Below are positions 1 through 63,464 of a DNA stretch of 64,000 nt, one piece after another. The DNA lies in NCBI GenBank assembly GCA_031216915.1, contig CM062289.1, forward strand, positions 450,567,866 through 450,631,865, in the 5' to 3' direction. The notes below the pieces were generated by a model, which was not told the origin of the DNA, made no database searches, and saw only the letters and a program-made list of their open reading frames with translations. How positions within the stretch are numbered: the stretch's first letter is position 1; the number at the start of each line of letters is the position of its first letter. The position numbers and the translations under genes were made by a program. The stretch comes from Pictodentalium vernedei. Its lineage: Eukaryota > Mollusca > Scaphopoda > Dentaliida > Dentaliidae.

Positions 1-602
1 CACCACATTGTGAAGAGTGTCGAAATCCATTCCCAAATGACGAAATTGCTGAGAAGGAAGATCAGACTTCTCGCAATTGACTCTGAAACCCTGCAATGCA
101 GTAGGCCAAGCAACCGCTGGACATCAAACTCCAGAAATGCAGCATCGTAGTACCGTTGGAGGATGTCATCCAGGTAGGCTGACGAAGTCACAGCCGACTG
201 AGTAGGGTGAAAAGCGAGCACATGTGACATCAGTCAGGTGAAGGCCCAACGAGCCAGGTTCAAACCGAACGGGTGAGCTTTGAGTTGAAAGACACGATCC
301 CGATTCGAGAACCAAAGGTATTTCCGTGATGCCAGATGAATGGGTACATGGAAATAGGCATCCTTCAGGTCGATACTGGCTGCAAAATTGCCCTGATGAA
401 TCGATTGGTGAACCGACCTGAAAATATCCCTGCTGAAACGAGGTGCTATGATGGACTCATTCAGTATACTCATATCGATGACAGGACGAAACTGGCCGTT
501 TTTCTTTGGCACCCAGAAAGGTCTCCAGTAAAACCGCGGTGAAAGGGTGTTCCTGACCACCTCGATCGCCCCTTTGGAGAGGAAACTGTCGATCTCCTGC
601 AC
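1..602 (-). pseudogene. DIRS-like retrotransposon reverse transcriptase, decayed, runs off window start
   Basis: The minus-strand reading from 602 down to 1 matches a DIRS-group reverse transcriptase. It has a fingers motif of the type VPKKNGQFRPVIDMS, then SIDLKDAYFHVPI, then RKYLWF and HPFGL. The catalytic box reads YLDDIL near 161-178. An in-frame TGA at 234-236 separates HPFGL from YLDD, so the copy is not simply translatable. The frame is the same as that of the gag segment upstream (1673 to 951), with one more TGA between them. The arrangement RKYLWF plus YLDD separates it from Ty3/gypsy and LINE enzymes. RNase H and the tyrosine recombinase expected downstream would lie before base 1. 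Decay looks old; product class is fairly certain, clade less so. Confidence 0.8.
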
Positions 603-3146
603 CAGAAGATCCCGACGCAGAGAATCGGAAGGGACCTGAATCAGAAGGGGCAGCCGAGATAAACAGGAGTGCCTACTGAAGGACAGTCGCAGACCAGATT
701 GGATGACGTAGAAAAACAGCGACAGCCTTCCCCCGACTGGAGGCGACGAGGCCCCCTGAGAGGAGAAACCACCCCCTTGGGAAGCAACAGAGTCCTGAGA
801 CTTTCCTCCCTGAGGCTGCCAGCGAGTCTGGCCGCGCTGGCGCTTCTTCTGAGCAAAAGGAGCAGACAGAGCCGAAGGTGTGTACGATGCAGTGGGGTGC
901 TTGGTGGGCCTGGAACGACCATCAGCATCAGCAGCAAGTTGGTCCAGCTGTCATAACAAAAGCTGGTCCTTCGAATGAAGAAGAACCTCACCATGGACAG
1001 CTTCCACCGAACCATAGAACAGCTGAGGTCCAACCAAAGAAGCAGACCTCTGAACAGCACGCTGCTCAGAAGGAAGAGATGGAGAAGAATCCAACACTGC
1101 ATCCCGGCATGTAAGCTCCAAATTAGCCGTGTTACAGGCGTAAGCGTGTGTCATGTTCATAAGATCCTGCGACAAAACACGCAAATGTGCCTGAGCATCA
1201 TCAAACTCCCCTGGCTGAAAATATGCAGCCAGGGCAGCGACAACATGGTCCGAGAGAGATAACATGCCCAGCATCTCTCGGAACAGGCCCGCAATAGATG
1301 CAACGATCGACATTGGGAGAACTGCCGACTTTGGCTCAGTCAACCTGAGGGAAGAATCTTCATCCACAGTAGTCATTCCCTGGAAGACTGGTGGACAGAC
1401 AGATTCGTAGACACGAAACCGCGACGAAGGCAGAAAAGCATCAGATCGTGAAAAGAAAGAACCCTTCAGGGCCTTGGAATGCATTTTGGCATCAAAGCCC
1501 TGGAAGGACTCAACAACTTGAGCCGACTGCAGAGGATGCAAAACCCCGGAGCTAGAAGGCACAATAGGGTTGCGGTGCTCCACAGAGGACCGCAGCAGGA
1601 CGGTCACTGATGGCCGGTCTGAAGGCTGAATGTCTGGCAATAAGCCAAAGACAAAATCTAAAGCCTGCCCCAAGACTGACGAGGGGGCCCGTCGCCTTCA
1701 AGAAAATCATCCTCTGTAGCAGAAGAGACGTAGCCCAACTCGTGCTGACCAGCGGAAACCACCTGTGAATACTGAACAGCGTCCAAAGGGCCAGGCAAGG
1801 ACTCTGCAACCAACCAAAGGAGGCTGTGCCTCAGGAGGCACAGGGAAGCCAACTTGAGGGTCGCCAGAACGGCCTGCCTTAGCTCACCCTGAGAATCCGT
1901 CATAGCAGCCGCGCCCGATGGAGTGTCTTCCCAATGAACCCTTCTAGAAGAAGAACCCAAATCCCCAGAAGGGACCGACGACGAACATCGATCAGCAGAC
2001 AGAGTAGGGAGATGGTGAGAAGACACCGGAGGACAGTCCCAAGAGTGATGCCCAGAGGCAATCACTGACCTCTGCAAAACAGAAGGCCCTGTCTGCAAAT
2101 CCTCTAGAGAGACTGACGGTGTCTGTCGATCGGTAGCTGGACCTGGGACACGATGAGAAGACACCAGAGGATTGTCCCAAAAATGGCAGGAACCTGCCAT
2201 TGGCTTTTGCGCGACGAAAGGCCCCAACTGCCCATCCTCATGACAACAAGCATCGATCGACAGCCAGACTTGGAACACAGTGAGAAATTACCGGAGGAAG
2301 GTCCCAAGAGTGACAGCTAACAGGAGCTGTCACTGGCCTCTGCAGAATAGCAGGCCCTGTATGCCAATGTTCCAGCCCCATCCTGCTAGTCGGCTCACCA
2401 GCAGGGGAAGGCAGAACAACAAACGATTCGCTTGAGGGACCGAACGGCCCAAACGACCAGGAGCAAACCAAGCCAGATGAGATGGGGTAGCTGGCAACCC
2501 CAAACAGCTTTGCTGAGAAGCCAGGGAAGGCGGAGAGCCCAGAGACACACCACCAGATACAGCCTCGGACCCCCGAGACTGTACACCATCCCCAGAAGAG
2601 ATGGCAGAGCCACTATCATACAAGGATCAGCAGGAACAACTTCCCCAGCAACTGTCGATAGCGCAGGTGGCAAGTCGGAGAGAGTGACCAAGCTGACCTC
2701 GGAAAAACTCTCAACGAAAACAGCCGCCTCAAGGGTCACACCAGAAGCCAAAGGAAGAGAGAGCACAGTCTCCACTTCAGGTACCCCAGCACCAGCACCG
2801 TCAACAGTTGCAGAGGAACTTGCAACCAAAAAAGGGCTGACCGGCATCCTGCGTGAGAGTCACCATGTGCACTCTCAGAAATCTCCGAAGAGGCCTGACT
2901 ACCTTTGCCCCAAGAATGAGGGGTTCTAGCCCTGGAGAGAACCACCTTGTTCATGGAAGCCCAGAATTTAGAGGACCAAACCCCACAGGAATGGGCCTGT
3001 GAGCAATTGTTGCAAGTGACACAAGTAGCATGAGCATCATCTACATGTTTCACCTGCAAACAAGATGTACAAGGAATTGTTTTAGGCATAGTCCAAAAAT
3101 GTGGCAAATGAATTTCAATTGGGAAAAAATCCCCAAGAAGATACAA
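603..3146 (-). pseudogene. DIRS-like gag, frameshifted
   Basis: This is the gag-like region upstream of the reverse transcriptase on the minus strand. Near its start (about 3000-3090) there is a Cys/His cluster of the form C-x2-C...H-x3-C-x2-C...H-x3-C, as seen at the N-terminus of DIRS-group Gag proteins. It is followed by a Ser/Pro-rich stretch and then an alpha-helical segment (1673-951) containing the motif LRVLSQDL and an NxxL...RDA block. The same block recurs in the second DIRS-like copy at 47923-48150, which supports real homology. Reading requires frame changes near 2850, 2600, 2450, 2260 and 1665, and it ends at a TGA at 951-953. After that TGA the frame stays open into a Gln/Gly/Ser-rich tail and the RT. 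Non-functional. Confidence 0.65.
1960..2400 (-). repeat. Three degenerate internal repeats in gag (127-138 bp)
   Basis: A block beginning CGATCRRYAG... and continuing with GRGAAGACACCRGAGGA occurs at about 1989, 2127 and 2254 on the plus strand. On the coding strand each repeat gives a GP-x-LQR ... HSWD-x-PPV-S-H-x-P ... DR module of roughly 44 residues. The repeats are diverged and are split between frames by later indels. Confidence 0.6.
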
Positions 3147-3295
3147 ATGATCAAGCTTCCCGCCGATGGAAAATCGAACAAAGCAGATCGCGGTTTCACG
3201 CGCGGAACAAAAAAGATAATGTAAGAGAATACAAGCAAAAAGAGTATAAATATAATATCATAATGAATCAATTTAGAGCTAGAGAAAAGGATACA

Positions 3296-5995
3296 GTCCA
3301 CTTATACAAATAACAATAATAGCAGTCACAATAATCAGATACAGTCCACTTGCACAAATAACAATAATAGTAGTCAAAATAATCGGATACAGTCCACTTG
3401 CACAAATAACAATAATAGCAGTCAAAATAATCGGATACAGTCCACTTGTACAAATAACAATAATAGCAGTCACAATAATCGGATACAGTCCACTTGTACA
3501 AATAACAATAATAGCAGTCAAAATAATCGGATACAGTCCACTTGTACAAATAACAATTGCAGTCAAAATAATCAGATACAGTCCACTTGTACAAATAACA
3601 ATAATAGCAGTCAAAATAATCGGATACAGTCCACTTGTACAAATAACAATAATAGCAGTAACAATAATCGGATACAGTCCACTTGCACAAACAAATAACA
3701 ATAATAGCAGTCAAAACAATCGGATACAGTCCACTTGCACAAATAACAATAATAGCAGTCAAAATAATCGGATACAGTCCACTTGTACAAATATTAATTG
3801 CAGTCAAAATAATCGGAAACAGTCCACTTGTACAAATAACAATAATAGCAGTCACAATAATCGGATACAGTCCACTTGCACAAATAACAATAATAGCAGT
3901 CAAAATAATCGGATACAGTCCACTTGTACAAATAACAATAATAGCAGTCACAATAATCGGATACAGTCCACTTGCACAAATAACAATAATAGCAGTCAAA
4001 ATAATCGGATACAGTCCACTTGCACACATAACAATAATAGCAGTCAAAATAATCGGATACAGTCCACTTGTACAAATAACAATTGCAGTCAAAATAATCG
4101 GATACAGTCCACTTGTACAAATAACAATAATAGCAGTCAAAATAATTGGATACAGTCCACTTGTACAAATAACAATAATAGCAGTCACAATAATCAGATA
4201 CAGTCCACTTGTACAAATAACAATAATAGCAGTCACAATAATCGGATACAGTCCACTTGTACAAATAACAATAATAGCAGTCACAATAATCGGATACAGT
4301 CCACTTGTACAAATAACAATAATAGCAGTCACAATAATCAGATACAGTCCACTTGCACAAACAAATAACAATAATAGCAGTCACAATAATCGGATACAGT
4401 CCACTTGCACAAACAAATAACAATAATAGCAGTCACAATAATCGGATACAATCCACTTGCACAAACAAATAACAATAATAGCAGTCAAAATAATCGGATA
4501 CAGTCCACTTGCACAAATAACAATAATAGCAGTCACAATAATCGGATACAGTCCACTTGCACAAACAAATAACAATAATAGCAGTCACAATAATCGGATA
4601 CAGTCCACTTGCACAAATAACAATAATAGCAGTCAAAATAATCGGATACAGTCCACTTGCACAAATAACAATAATAGCAGTCAAAATAATCGGATACAGT
4701 CCACTTGCACAAATAACAATAATAGCAGTCAAAATAATCGGATACAGTCCACTCATACAAATAACAATAATAGCAGTCAAAATAATCGGATACAGTCCAC
4801 TTGCACAAATAACAATAATAGTAGTCAAAACAATCGGATACAGTCCACTTGTACAAATAACAATAATAGCAGTCAAAATAATCGGATACAGTCCACTTGT
4901 ACAAATAACAATAATAGCAGTCAAAATAATCGGATACAGTCCACTTGACAAATAACAATAATAGCAGTCAAAATAATCGGATACAGTCCACTTGTACAAA
5001 TAACAATAATAGCAGTCAAAATAATCGGATACAGTCCACTTGCACAAATAACAATAATAGCAGTCAAAATAATCGGATACAGTCCACTCATACAAATAAC
5101 AATAATAGCAGTCAAAATAATCGGATACAGTCCACTTGCACAAATAACAATAATAGCAGTCAAAACAATCGGATACAGTCCACTTGTACAAATAACAATA
5201 ATAGCAGTCAAAATAATCGGATACAGTCCACTTGTACAAATAACAATAACAGCAGTCAAAATAATCGGATACAGTCCACTTGCACAAATAACAATAATAG
5301 CAGTCAAAATAATCGGATACAGTCCACTTGTACAAATAACAATAATAGCAGTCAAAATAATCGGATACAGTCCACTTGTACAAATAACAATAATAGCAGT
5401 CAAAATAATCGGATACAGTCCACTTGCACAAACAAATAACAATAATAGCAGTCAAAACAATCGGATACAGTCCACTTGCACAAATAACAATAATAGCAGT
5501 CAAAATAATCAGATACAGTCCACTTGTACAAATAACAATAATAGCAGTCACAATAATCGGATACAGTCCACTTGCACAAACAAATAACAATAATAGCAGT
5601 CACAATAATCGGATACAGTCCACTTGTACAAATAACAATAATAGCAGTCAAAATAATCGGATACAGTCCACTTGCACAAATAACAATAATAGCAGTCACA
5701 ATAATCGGATACAGTCCACTTGTACAAATAACAATAATAGCAGTCACAATAATCAGATACAGTCCACTTGTACAAATAACAATAATAGCAGTCACAATAA
5801 TCGGATACAGTCCACTTGTACAAATAACAATAATAGCAGTCAAAATAATCGGATACAGTCCACTTGTACAAATAACAATAACAGCAGTCACAATAATCGG
5901 ATACAGTCCACTTGCACAAACAAATAACAATAATAGCAGTCAAAACAATCGGATACAGTCCACTTGCACAAATAACAATAATAGCAGTCAAAATC
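3296..5995. repeat. 48-bp minisatellite, about 56 copies
   Basis: The unit, read from TCCACTTGYACAAATAACAA, is repeated head to tail with period 48. Common variants are 52 bp (CAAA inserted in the ACAAACAAATAAC form), 45 bp (AATAATAG shortened to TT) and one 47-bp unit near 4946. Because 48 is a multiple of three and the unit lacks stops in most frames, long open frames appear on both strands (16-residue periodic peptides such as SGLYPIILTAIIVI). These are a by-product, not genes. The array lies directly 5' of the decayed gag at 3146, so it may be an expanded part of that element's leader. That link is inference. Confidence 0.97.
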
Positions 5996-6340
5996 AAATT
6001 GTTCCCAAAGGAAAAACAAATTGAGCAGCACGAGTCACAAAATTTCCGACCAGGTACAATGACGAAAATAAAAGGAAGTGACGTCACGGTTGTTGCGCAT
6101 GCACTCGGTAAATGCAAGAGGTCTGCAGAGAGAGTACCTGTAATGTCGAGCGCCAGTCTCGCTCGGCCCTTTTTCGATCTTTTTCGTGCTTTTCCAACTC
6201 ATTTGGAAAGATTTCTTAGCTTGAGTTAGTTCCAAAGTAGGGCTTGCACTTACGTTACAGCCAACTGTTAACAGCTGTGAGTTGGTTGAGAAGAAATACA
6301 TCAGTGATTGAGACATGATCTTGCAGTTCATGGTTTGACT
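5996..6340. other. Unassigned segment between minisatellite and tandem element
   Basis: Non-repetitive within the window and GC-richer than its neighbours (it includes AAGTGACGTCACGG and GTTGCGCATGCAC). The minisatellite ends inside it without a clean boundary. It could be the 5' end of the DIRS-like copy transcribed leftward. I see no gene. Confidence 0.4.
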
Positions 6341-7010
6341 TCCACGTTGCAATTTTCAAATCGATTCACCCGAACGACGGTGCTAAAATCTTCGGGTTTC
6401 AGGCCCCTGTAGCCACCACAGTTAACTAATCATGACCAAAAGAGGACGTTCTCATCTAGATATCATATGGAGTGATCCTGCCAAATTACAATGACATCCC
6501 TCCAAAAATATGACCTGTAGACTGTGCTAAAGGTTTTCAGGTTTTGTGATCGGGCAGCCATCACCCTTGACAGATCACAACCAAATGGGGAAGTTCAAAT
6601 CTAGACATCATATGGATGGAATCATCCTTCCAAGTTACACTGAAATCCTCCCATATTAAATATGACCTGTAGACTGTGCTAAAGTTTTTTGTTTTGGTAT
6701 CTGGCTTTGGCAGCCATCACGGTTGATGACCAAAAGGGGACATTCTCATCTAGACATTATTCAAGTCATCCTACCAAGTTACTATGAAATCTCTTCATAA
6801 ATACGACTTGTAGACTATGCTAAAGGTTTTTGGGTTTTGGGCTCAGGCAGCCATCACGGTTGGCCGATTGTGACCAAAAAGGGACGTTCTGAACTGGACA
6901 TGACTTCAAACCTGCATATGAAATTTTGACAGTTGGAACAAGAACTATGGGGTGTAGGCTGTGCTAAAGGAAATTGTGAACAGACTCACAGACTCAAAGA
7001 CTAACAGACT
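6340..7010. repeat. Diverged tandem array, about 145 bp x 4 (pearl/Helentron-like)
   Basis: The phrase GTAGACTGTGCTAAAG recurs near 6517, 6669, 6810 and 6954, with the phrases CAGCCATCAC and TCTAGACAT between. Spacing is 152, 141 and 144 bp. The last unit runs into a short CAGACTCA-type simple repeat (6978-7012), as in the better preserved elements at 13359 and 26391. No terminal hairpin was found. Confidence 0.6.
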
Positions 7011-59860
<52,850 letters not shown>

Positions 59861-59934
59861 CTGGAATTGGAAAGGCAATTTTAGTTTAAAACCTGCAAAA
59901 CTTAAAAATCCCGATAGGATCACTGATCCAATGT

Positions 59935-60975
59935 CGAGTTGTGACAGCACAAAAGTGGGTTTAATCATTATCAACTTGTCGTCCGGAAACCAATTGTTTA
60001 CAATGTACTATGTGAAGGGTCACTGTGACCTTGACCTTTCACCTTGTGATTTCGAAATAAATAGAGCTCTTTCTTGCACCGATGCCAACCTTTCTATGAA
60101 TTTTCATGAACGTAGGTGGAACCATTGTCAAATTACCATCTGGAAACCAATTGTTTATGATTTATTATATTCTAGGTAACTGTGACCTTGGCCTTTGACC
60201 TAGTGAGTCCAAAATAAATAGGGGTCTTCCACTCACCTAGGCCAACCTACCTATGAAGTTTCATGAATGTCGGTCAAACCATTATCAAGTTATCATCCGG
60301 AAACCAATTGTTTATGATTTACTCTGTTGAAGGTCACTGTGACCTTGACCTTTCACCTAGCAAGTCCAAAATAAATATGGTTCTTCCTCTCACTGATGCC
60401 AACCTACCTATGAAGAGTTTCATGAATGTGGGTCGAAACATTATCAAGTTATCATCCGGAAACCAATTGTTTACGATTTACTATGTTGAAGGTCACTGTG
60501 ACCATGACCTTTCACCTAGCGAAACCAAACAACAGGGTTCTTACTCTTACTAATGCCAACCTAACTATGAAGTTTCATGAACATGGGTCGAACCATTATC
60601 AAGTTATCATCCAGAAACCAACTGTTTTGAATTACTATGTTCAGGGTCACTGTGACCTTGACCTTTGACCTGGTGAGTCCAAAATACATAGGGTTCTTCC
60701 TCTCATGAAGGCCAACCTACATATGAAGTTTCATGAATGTGGGTTGAACCATAGTCAAGTTATCATCCGGAATCCAATTGTTTACAATTTACTATGTTCA
60801 AGTCCAAAATTAATAGGGTTCTTCCACTCACTGATACCAACCTACCTATGAAGTTTCATGAACATGGGTTGAACCATTATCAAGATATCTTCCTGAAACC
60901 AATTGTTTACACCCGCCCAACCGCCTGCCATTCATCAAACTATAAGTCGGGTTTGACTTCGTCACAACTCGACTA
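59935..60975. mobile_element. Helentron/pearl-like element with 157-bp tandem units
   Basis: Starts TCGAGTTGTGACAGC. CCGGAAACCAATTGTTTA recurs near 59979, 60141, 60297, 60457, 60611, 60768 and 60894, and each full unit includes GGTCACTGTGACCTTGACCT. The 3' end has CCCGCCCAACCGCCTGCC and a hairpin AGTCGGGTTTGAC TTC GTCACAACTCGACT, followed by AA (CTAA). Open frames in the array repeat with the unit and are not genes. Confidence 0.8.
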
Positions 60976-60979
60976 ATAA

Positions 60980-61290
60980 TGTTTTACTATTAATGAATTC
61001 TGTCTGGGTGGGCTTTGTACATCTTATACGATGCTGCTTACAAGGTAGTCTCTGTGAGACGGCTACATTGCCCCTCTGCCAAGGCCCGGTTGTGTGGAAG
61101 GGGCAGTGTTGCCGTCTTACGGAGACCATTAACATAGCAGAAATTTGAAAAAATGTGGGTTATAGGAATGGGCTGTTATGGTAATCATTATTTTCTGAGT
61201 CTAGGAGGGCTAATTTTCGCCCTCCTTAATTTTTTTGAGGCGAGCAGAAGGCGAGCGAATAAATCGCTCTCCTGAAAATGCCAGGACTGA
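60980..61290. repeat. Repeat with GC-rich hairpin, copy 2
   Basis: AATGAATTCTGTCTGGGTGG to GGCGAGCAGAAGGCGAGCGA matches 15870-16145. The hairpin AGTCTCTGTGAGACGGCTAC ... GCCGTCTTACGGAGAC is at 61050-61127. AAATGCCAGGAC at 61277 is the possible right terminus. Confidence 0.65.
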
Positions 61291-61571
61291 AAATATATTT
61301 TGTAAATCCATAAAAAAAAAACTCCTCAGAATGCATGTTTCTAAGGAAGTTTATTAATATTGAGAAAAGACATAAGAGTGAGTAGTATTCAACTCTGTTC
61401 TTTTCTGTTTGTACACTGTGGAACAAGAAATGTATGTAACCATTATACAACAGTGGAAATTCCTCTCCTGCAAAATAGAACACGATTTAAAAAAAAAAAT
61501 TAATAAAATGAACAAAAATTCCTACCAACCAGTACCTACCCTAGTTTTTTTTCTACAGGTTACCCTAAACA

Positions 61572-61573
<2 letters not shown>
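61291..61573. other. Intron spacer, nothing recognised
   Basis: AT-rich, no gene. Confidence 0.4.

Positions 61574-61611
<38 letters not shown>
61574..61611 (+). repeat. Poly-G tract (38 nt)
   Basis: Uninterrupted G run; the length in the assembly may be inexact. Could form G-quadruplexes. Confidence 0.95.
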
Positions 61612-61612
<1 letters not shown>

Positions 61613-61614
61613 CT

Positions 61615-61856
61615 AATGGACACATACGTCTAGTGCTAGTCACAAAAACTCTTCATTCAAATTTCAGCATTTTTTTCAAAATGTTGGCCCCCAAAACATT
61701 GCTTACATGTATGACCCCCTCAATGGAAGGAGGCTGTTGAGATTGCTCAAATGAAGGGTCATGAACTTGGTTTCTAAAGCAAGAATGGAAAATGTTTTGT
61801 TAATACAAAATTTGTTCTCAAGCATCGTCCCCCAATCAGGTTAGGTAAAGGGCAAT
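61615..61856. mobile_element. TTAA MITE family B, subfamily 2, degraded copy
   Basis: GTGCTAGTCACAAAAACTC...TTTCAGCATTTTTTTCAAAA...GGTTAGGTAAAGGG matches 24274-24527. The left terminus is lost next to the G tract. Confidence 0.6.
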
Positions 61857-61857
61857 C

Positions 61858-62084
61858 AACTTACACTACAAGTCAAAATAAGCTGTAGCATAACCTCAGT
61901 AAACTAAGTATACTGCTGCCCCTGCACTGATGAGATCAGAATCTGACATCATTTTCTGGAAAGCTCTCAGTGAGAGCTTTCCAGAAAATGATGTCAGCTT
62001 CTGGTCTTATCAGTGTAGGAAGAGAAAGATACATAGTTTATAGTGGTTATCCTGCAACTTATTTTGACTTGTACTGTAAGTTGT
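61858..62084. mobile_element. Palindromic MITE family E, copy 2
   Basis: CAACTTACACTACAAGTCAA at the left and TTGACTTGTACTGTAAGTTG at the right are inverted. The central hairpin CATCATTTTCTGGAAAGCTC and complement is at 61938-61995. Confidence 0.8.
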
Positions 62085-62189
62085 AACATCAGTTACATGT
62101 ATGCTTTTCAGCATGTGCACATAAATACATTTCTTCACAATTGTCAGCAGCATTTGCTATAGAAAGATCTTTGATGTGATAATTGTTAG
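62085..62189. other. Intron spacer, nothing recognised
   Basis: Short unassigned segment. Confidence 0.35.
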
Positions 62190-62648
62190 AAAACTAGAGC
62201 GCACTGTCACAGTGCCGAAGCTGCAACGATTCGTGCAATGACAATGATGTTTTAAAACTTGTTTGGTGACAGAAATTATCCGAATGACATGCACTACTGA
62301 CTACTGAGAAGGTGTAGACATCATGAAGATACACTTGCATACCAAGTATGGTGTCATTCCATCAAGTATTGTAGGAGTTATGATGTTTTAAACCTCGGTG
62401 ACAAAAAAACTTGTTGGTGACAAAAAAAACTTGTTGGCGACAAGTCCAAAAATGTGACAGAAATTATCCGAATGACATACACTACTGAGAGGGTGTGAAC
62501 ATCATGACGATACATTTGCATACCAAGTATGGTGTCATTCCATCAAGTATTTTAGGAGTTATGGTGTTTTTTAAACTTGGTGACAGACCAACAGACCAGA
62601 CGTACCGACATTGCCACATATAGAGCTGCTCGTCGCAGCTAAAAACAA
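62190..62648. mobile_element. Small Helentron/pearl-like element, two ~180-bp units
   Basis: CTTGCATACCAAGTATGGTG occurs at 62334 and 62516 with matching flanks. It ends GACCAACAGACCAGACGTAC ... GAGCTGC TCGTC GCAGCTAAAA, a short hairpin followed by CTAA as in the larger elements. The start near CTAGAGCGCACTGTC is less certain. Confidence 0.68.
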
Positions 62649-63464
62649 TGATCCTAATGACTGAAAACTGAAATCCAGAACAATGTTGAATTGTTAATTA
62701 ACCATAGACACTCTGATCAATGTCAAAAATACCAATATTTGAGGCAGCAAATTTCAGGCAACAAATGTTTCCCAGAATACACCTAGACTGAAGTGGTTGA
62801 ATTGCCAAGTGCATTATGGGAATAATTTGAAATTTTTATGGCAGTGGCAGTGCAAAGGGTTAATATTATTGCCACCTCATCCCTGTGTATTCACTTGTTA
62901 AAAATAGCAACCAAATTTTTTTTTATGGGGGTGGGGGGGGGGGGTGGGGCGTGGGGGGGGGGGGGGGGGGGCCTGGCATTCTCAATTTTTATTTTAGGAG
63001 GGGTATTTTCAGTCCTCCTGCATCAAGCCAATTAAAAAACATATCACAAATTGTTTTGCAGTATTACTTCTATTTTATGTGCACAATTTCTACGGCTCAC
63101 TTTATCCATATGACAAAAAGGAATATATAATTTGCACAAAAATAAAACTCAACTGCACCACTTCATGTTCAAACATTCTGTCACATTCATGGTACTGGCG
63201 GTATGTGACTCTCTGGTAATTCGGCCAGTTAGATGTAGAATAATATTTGAACATTGTTGGAAAATTACACATCTACCTTAAGATTCTGTTCACTTCTCCC
63301 TAGAAATACTACCAGGGATGGATGTGGTCAATCTTGTTATTCTTACACTTACTGTATGAAGCAAGAAGACTACCTTAAACATGTTGTCACCAGAGTTTCA
63401 TTCTGTTTTATCTCCCTATTGGGAGATAGAACAGAATGGATTATGGAACTCAAGTGATGATGTG
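62649..63464. other. Intron with G-rich tract and a hairpin
   Basis: G-rich run 62927-62971 (G8-20 blocks broken by T and C), next to GGCCTGGCATTCTCAATTTT, which resembles the terminus of the GC-hairpin repeat. A short palindrome CATTCTGTTTTATCTCCC TATT GGGAGATAGAACAGAATG lies at 63400-63438. No gene. Confidence 0.5.

Noticed and set aside
1655..1680. Programmed frameshift in gag at the frame change near 1665
   Set aside because: No slippery heptamer or downstream pseudoknot is evident, and several other frame changes in the same gag show it is simply decayed.
3268..5930. Long open frames of up to 385 codons on both strands
   Set aside because: They are produced by a 48-bp repeat whose period is a multiple of three; the peptides are purely periodic, occur in several frames and have no domain.
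3296..5995. CRISPR-like array
   Set aside because: The repeat is continuous with no unique spacers, and the genome is eukaryotic with spliced genes.
61409..61633. Open frame ending in poly-Gly, and a second at 62838-63130
   Set aside because: The Gly runs are translations of poly-G tracts; nothing else supports coding.
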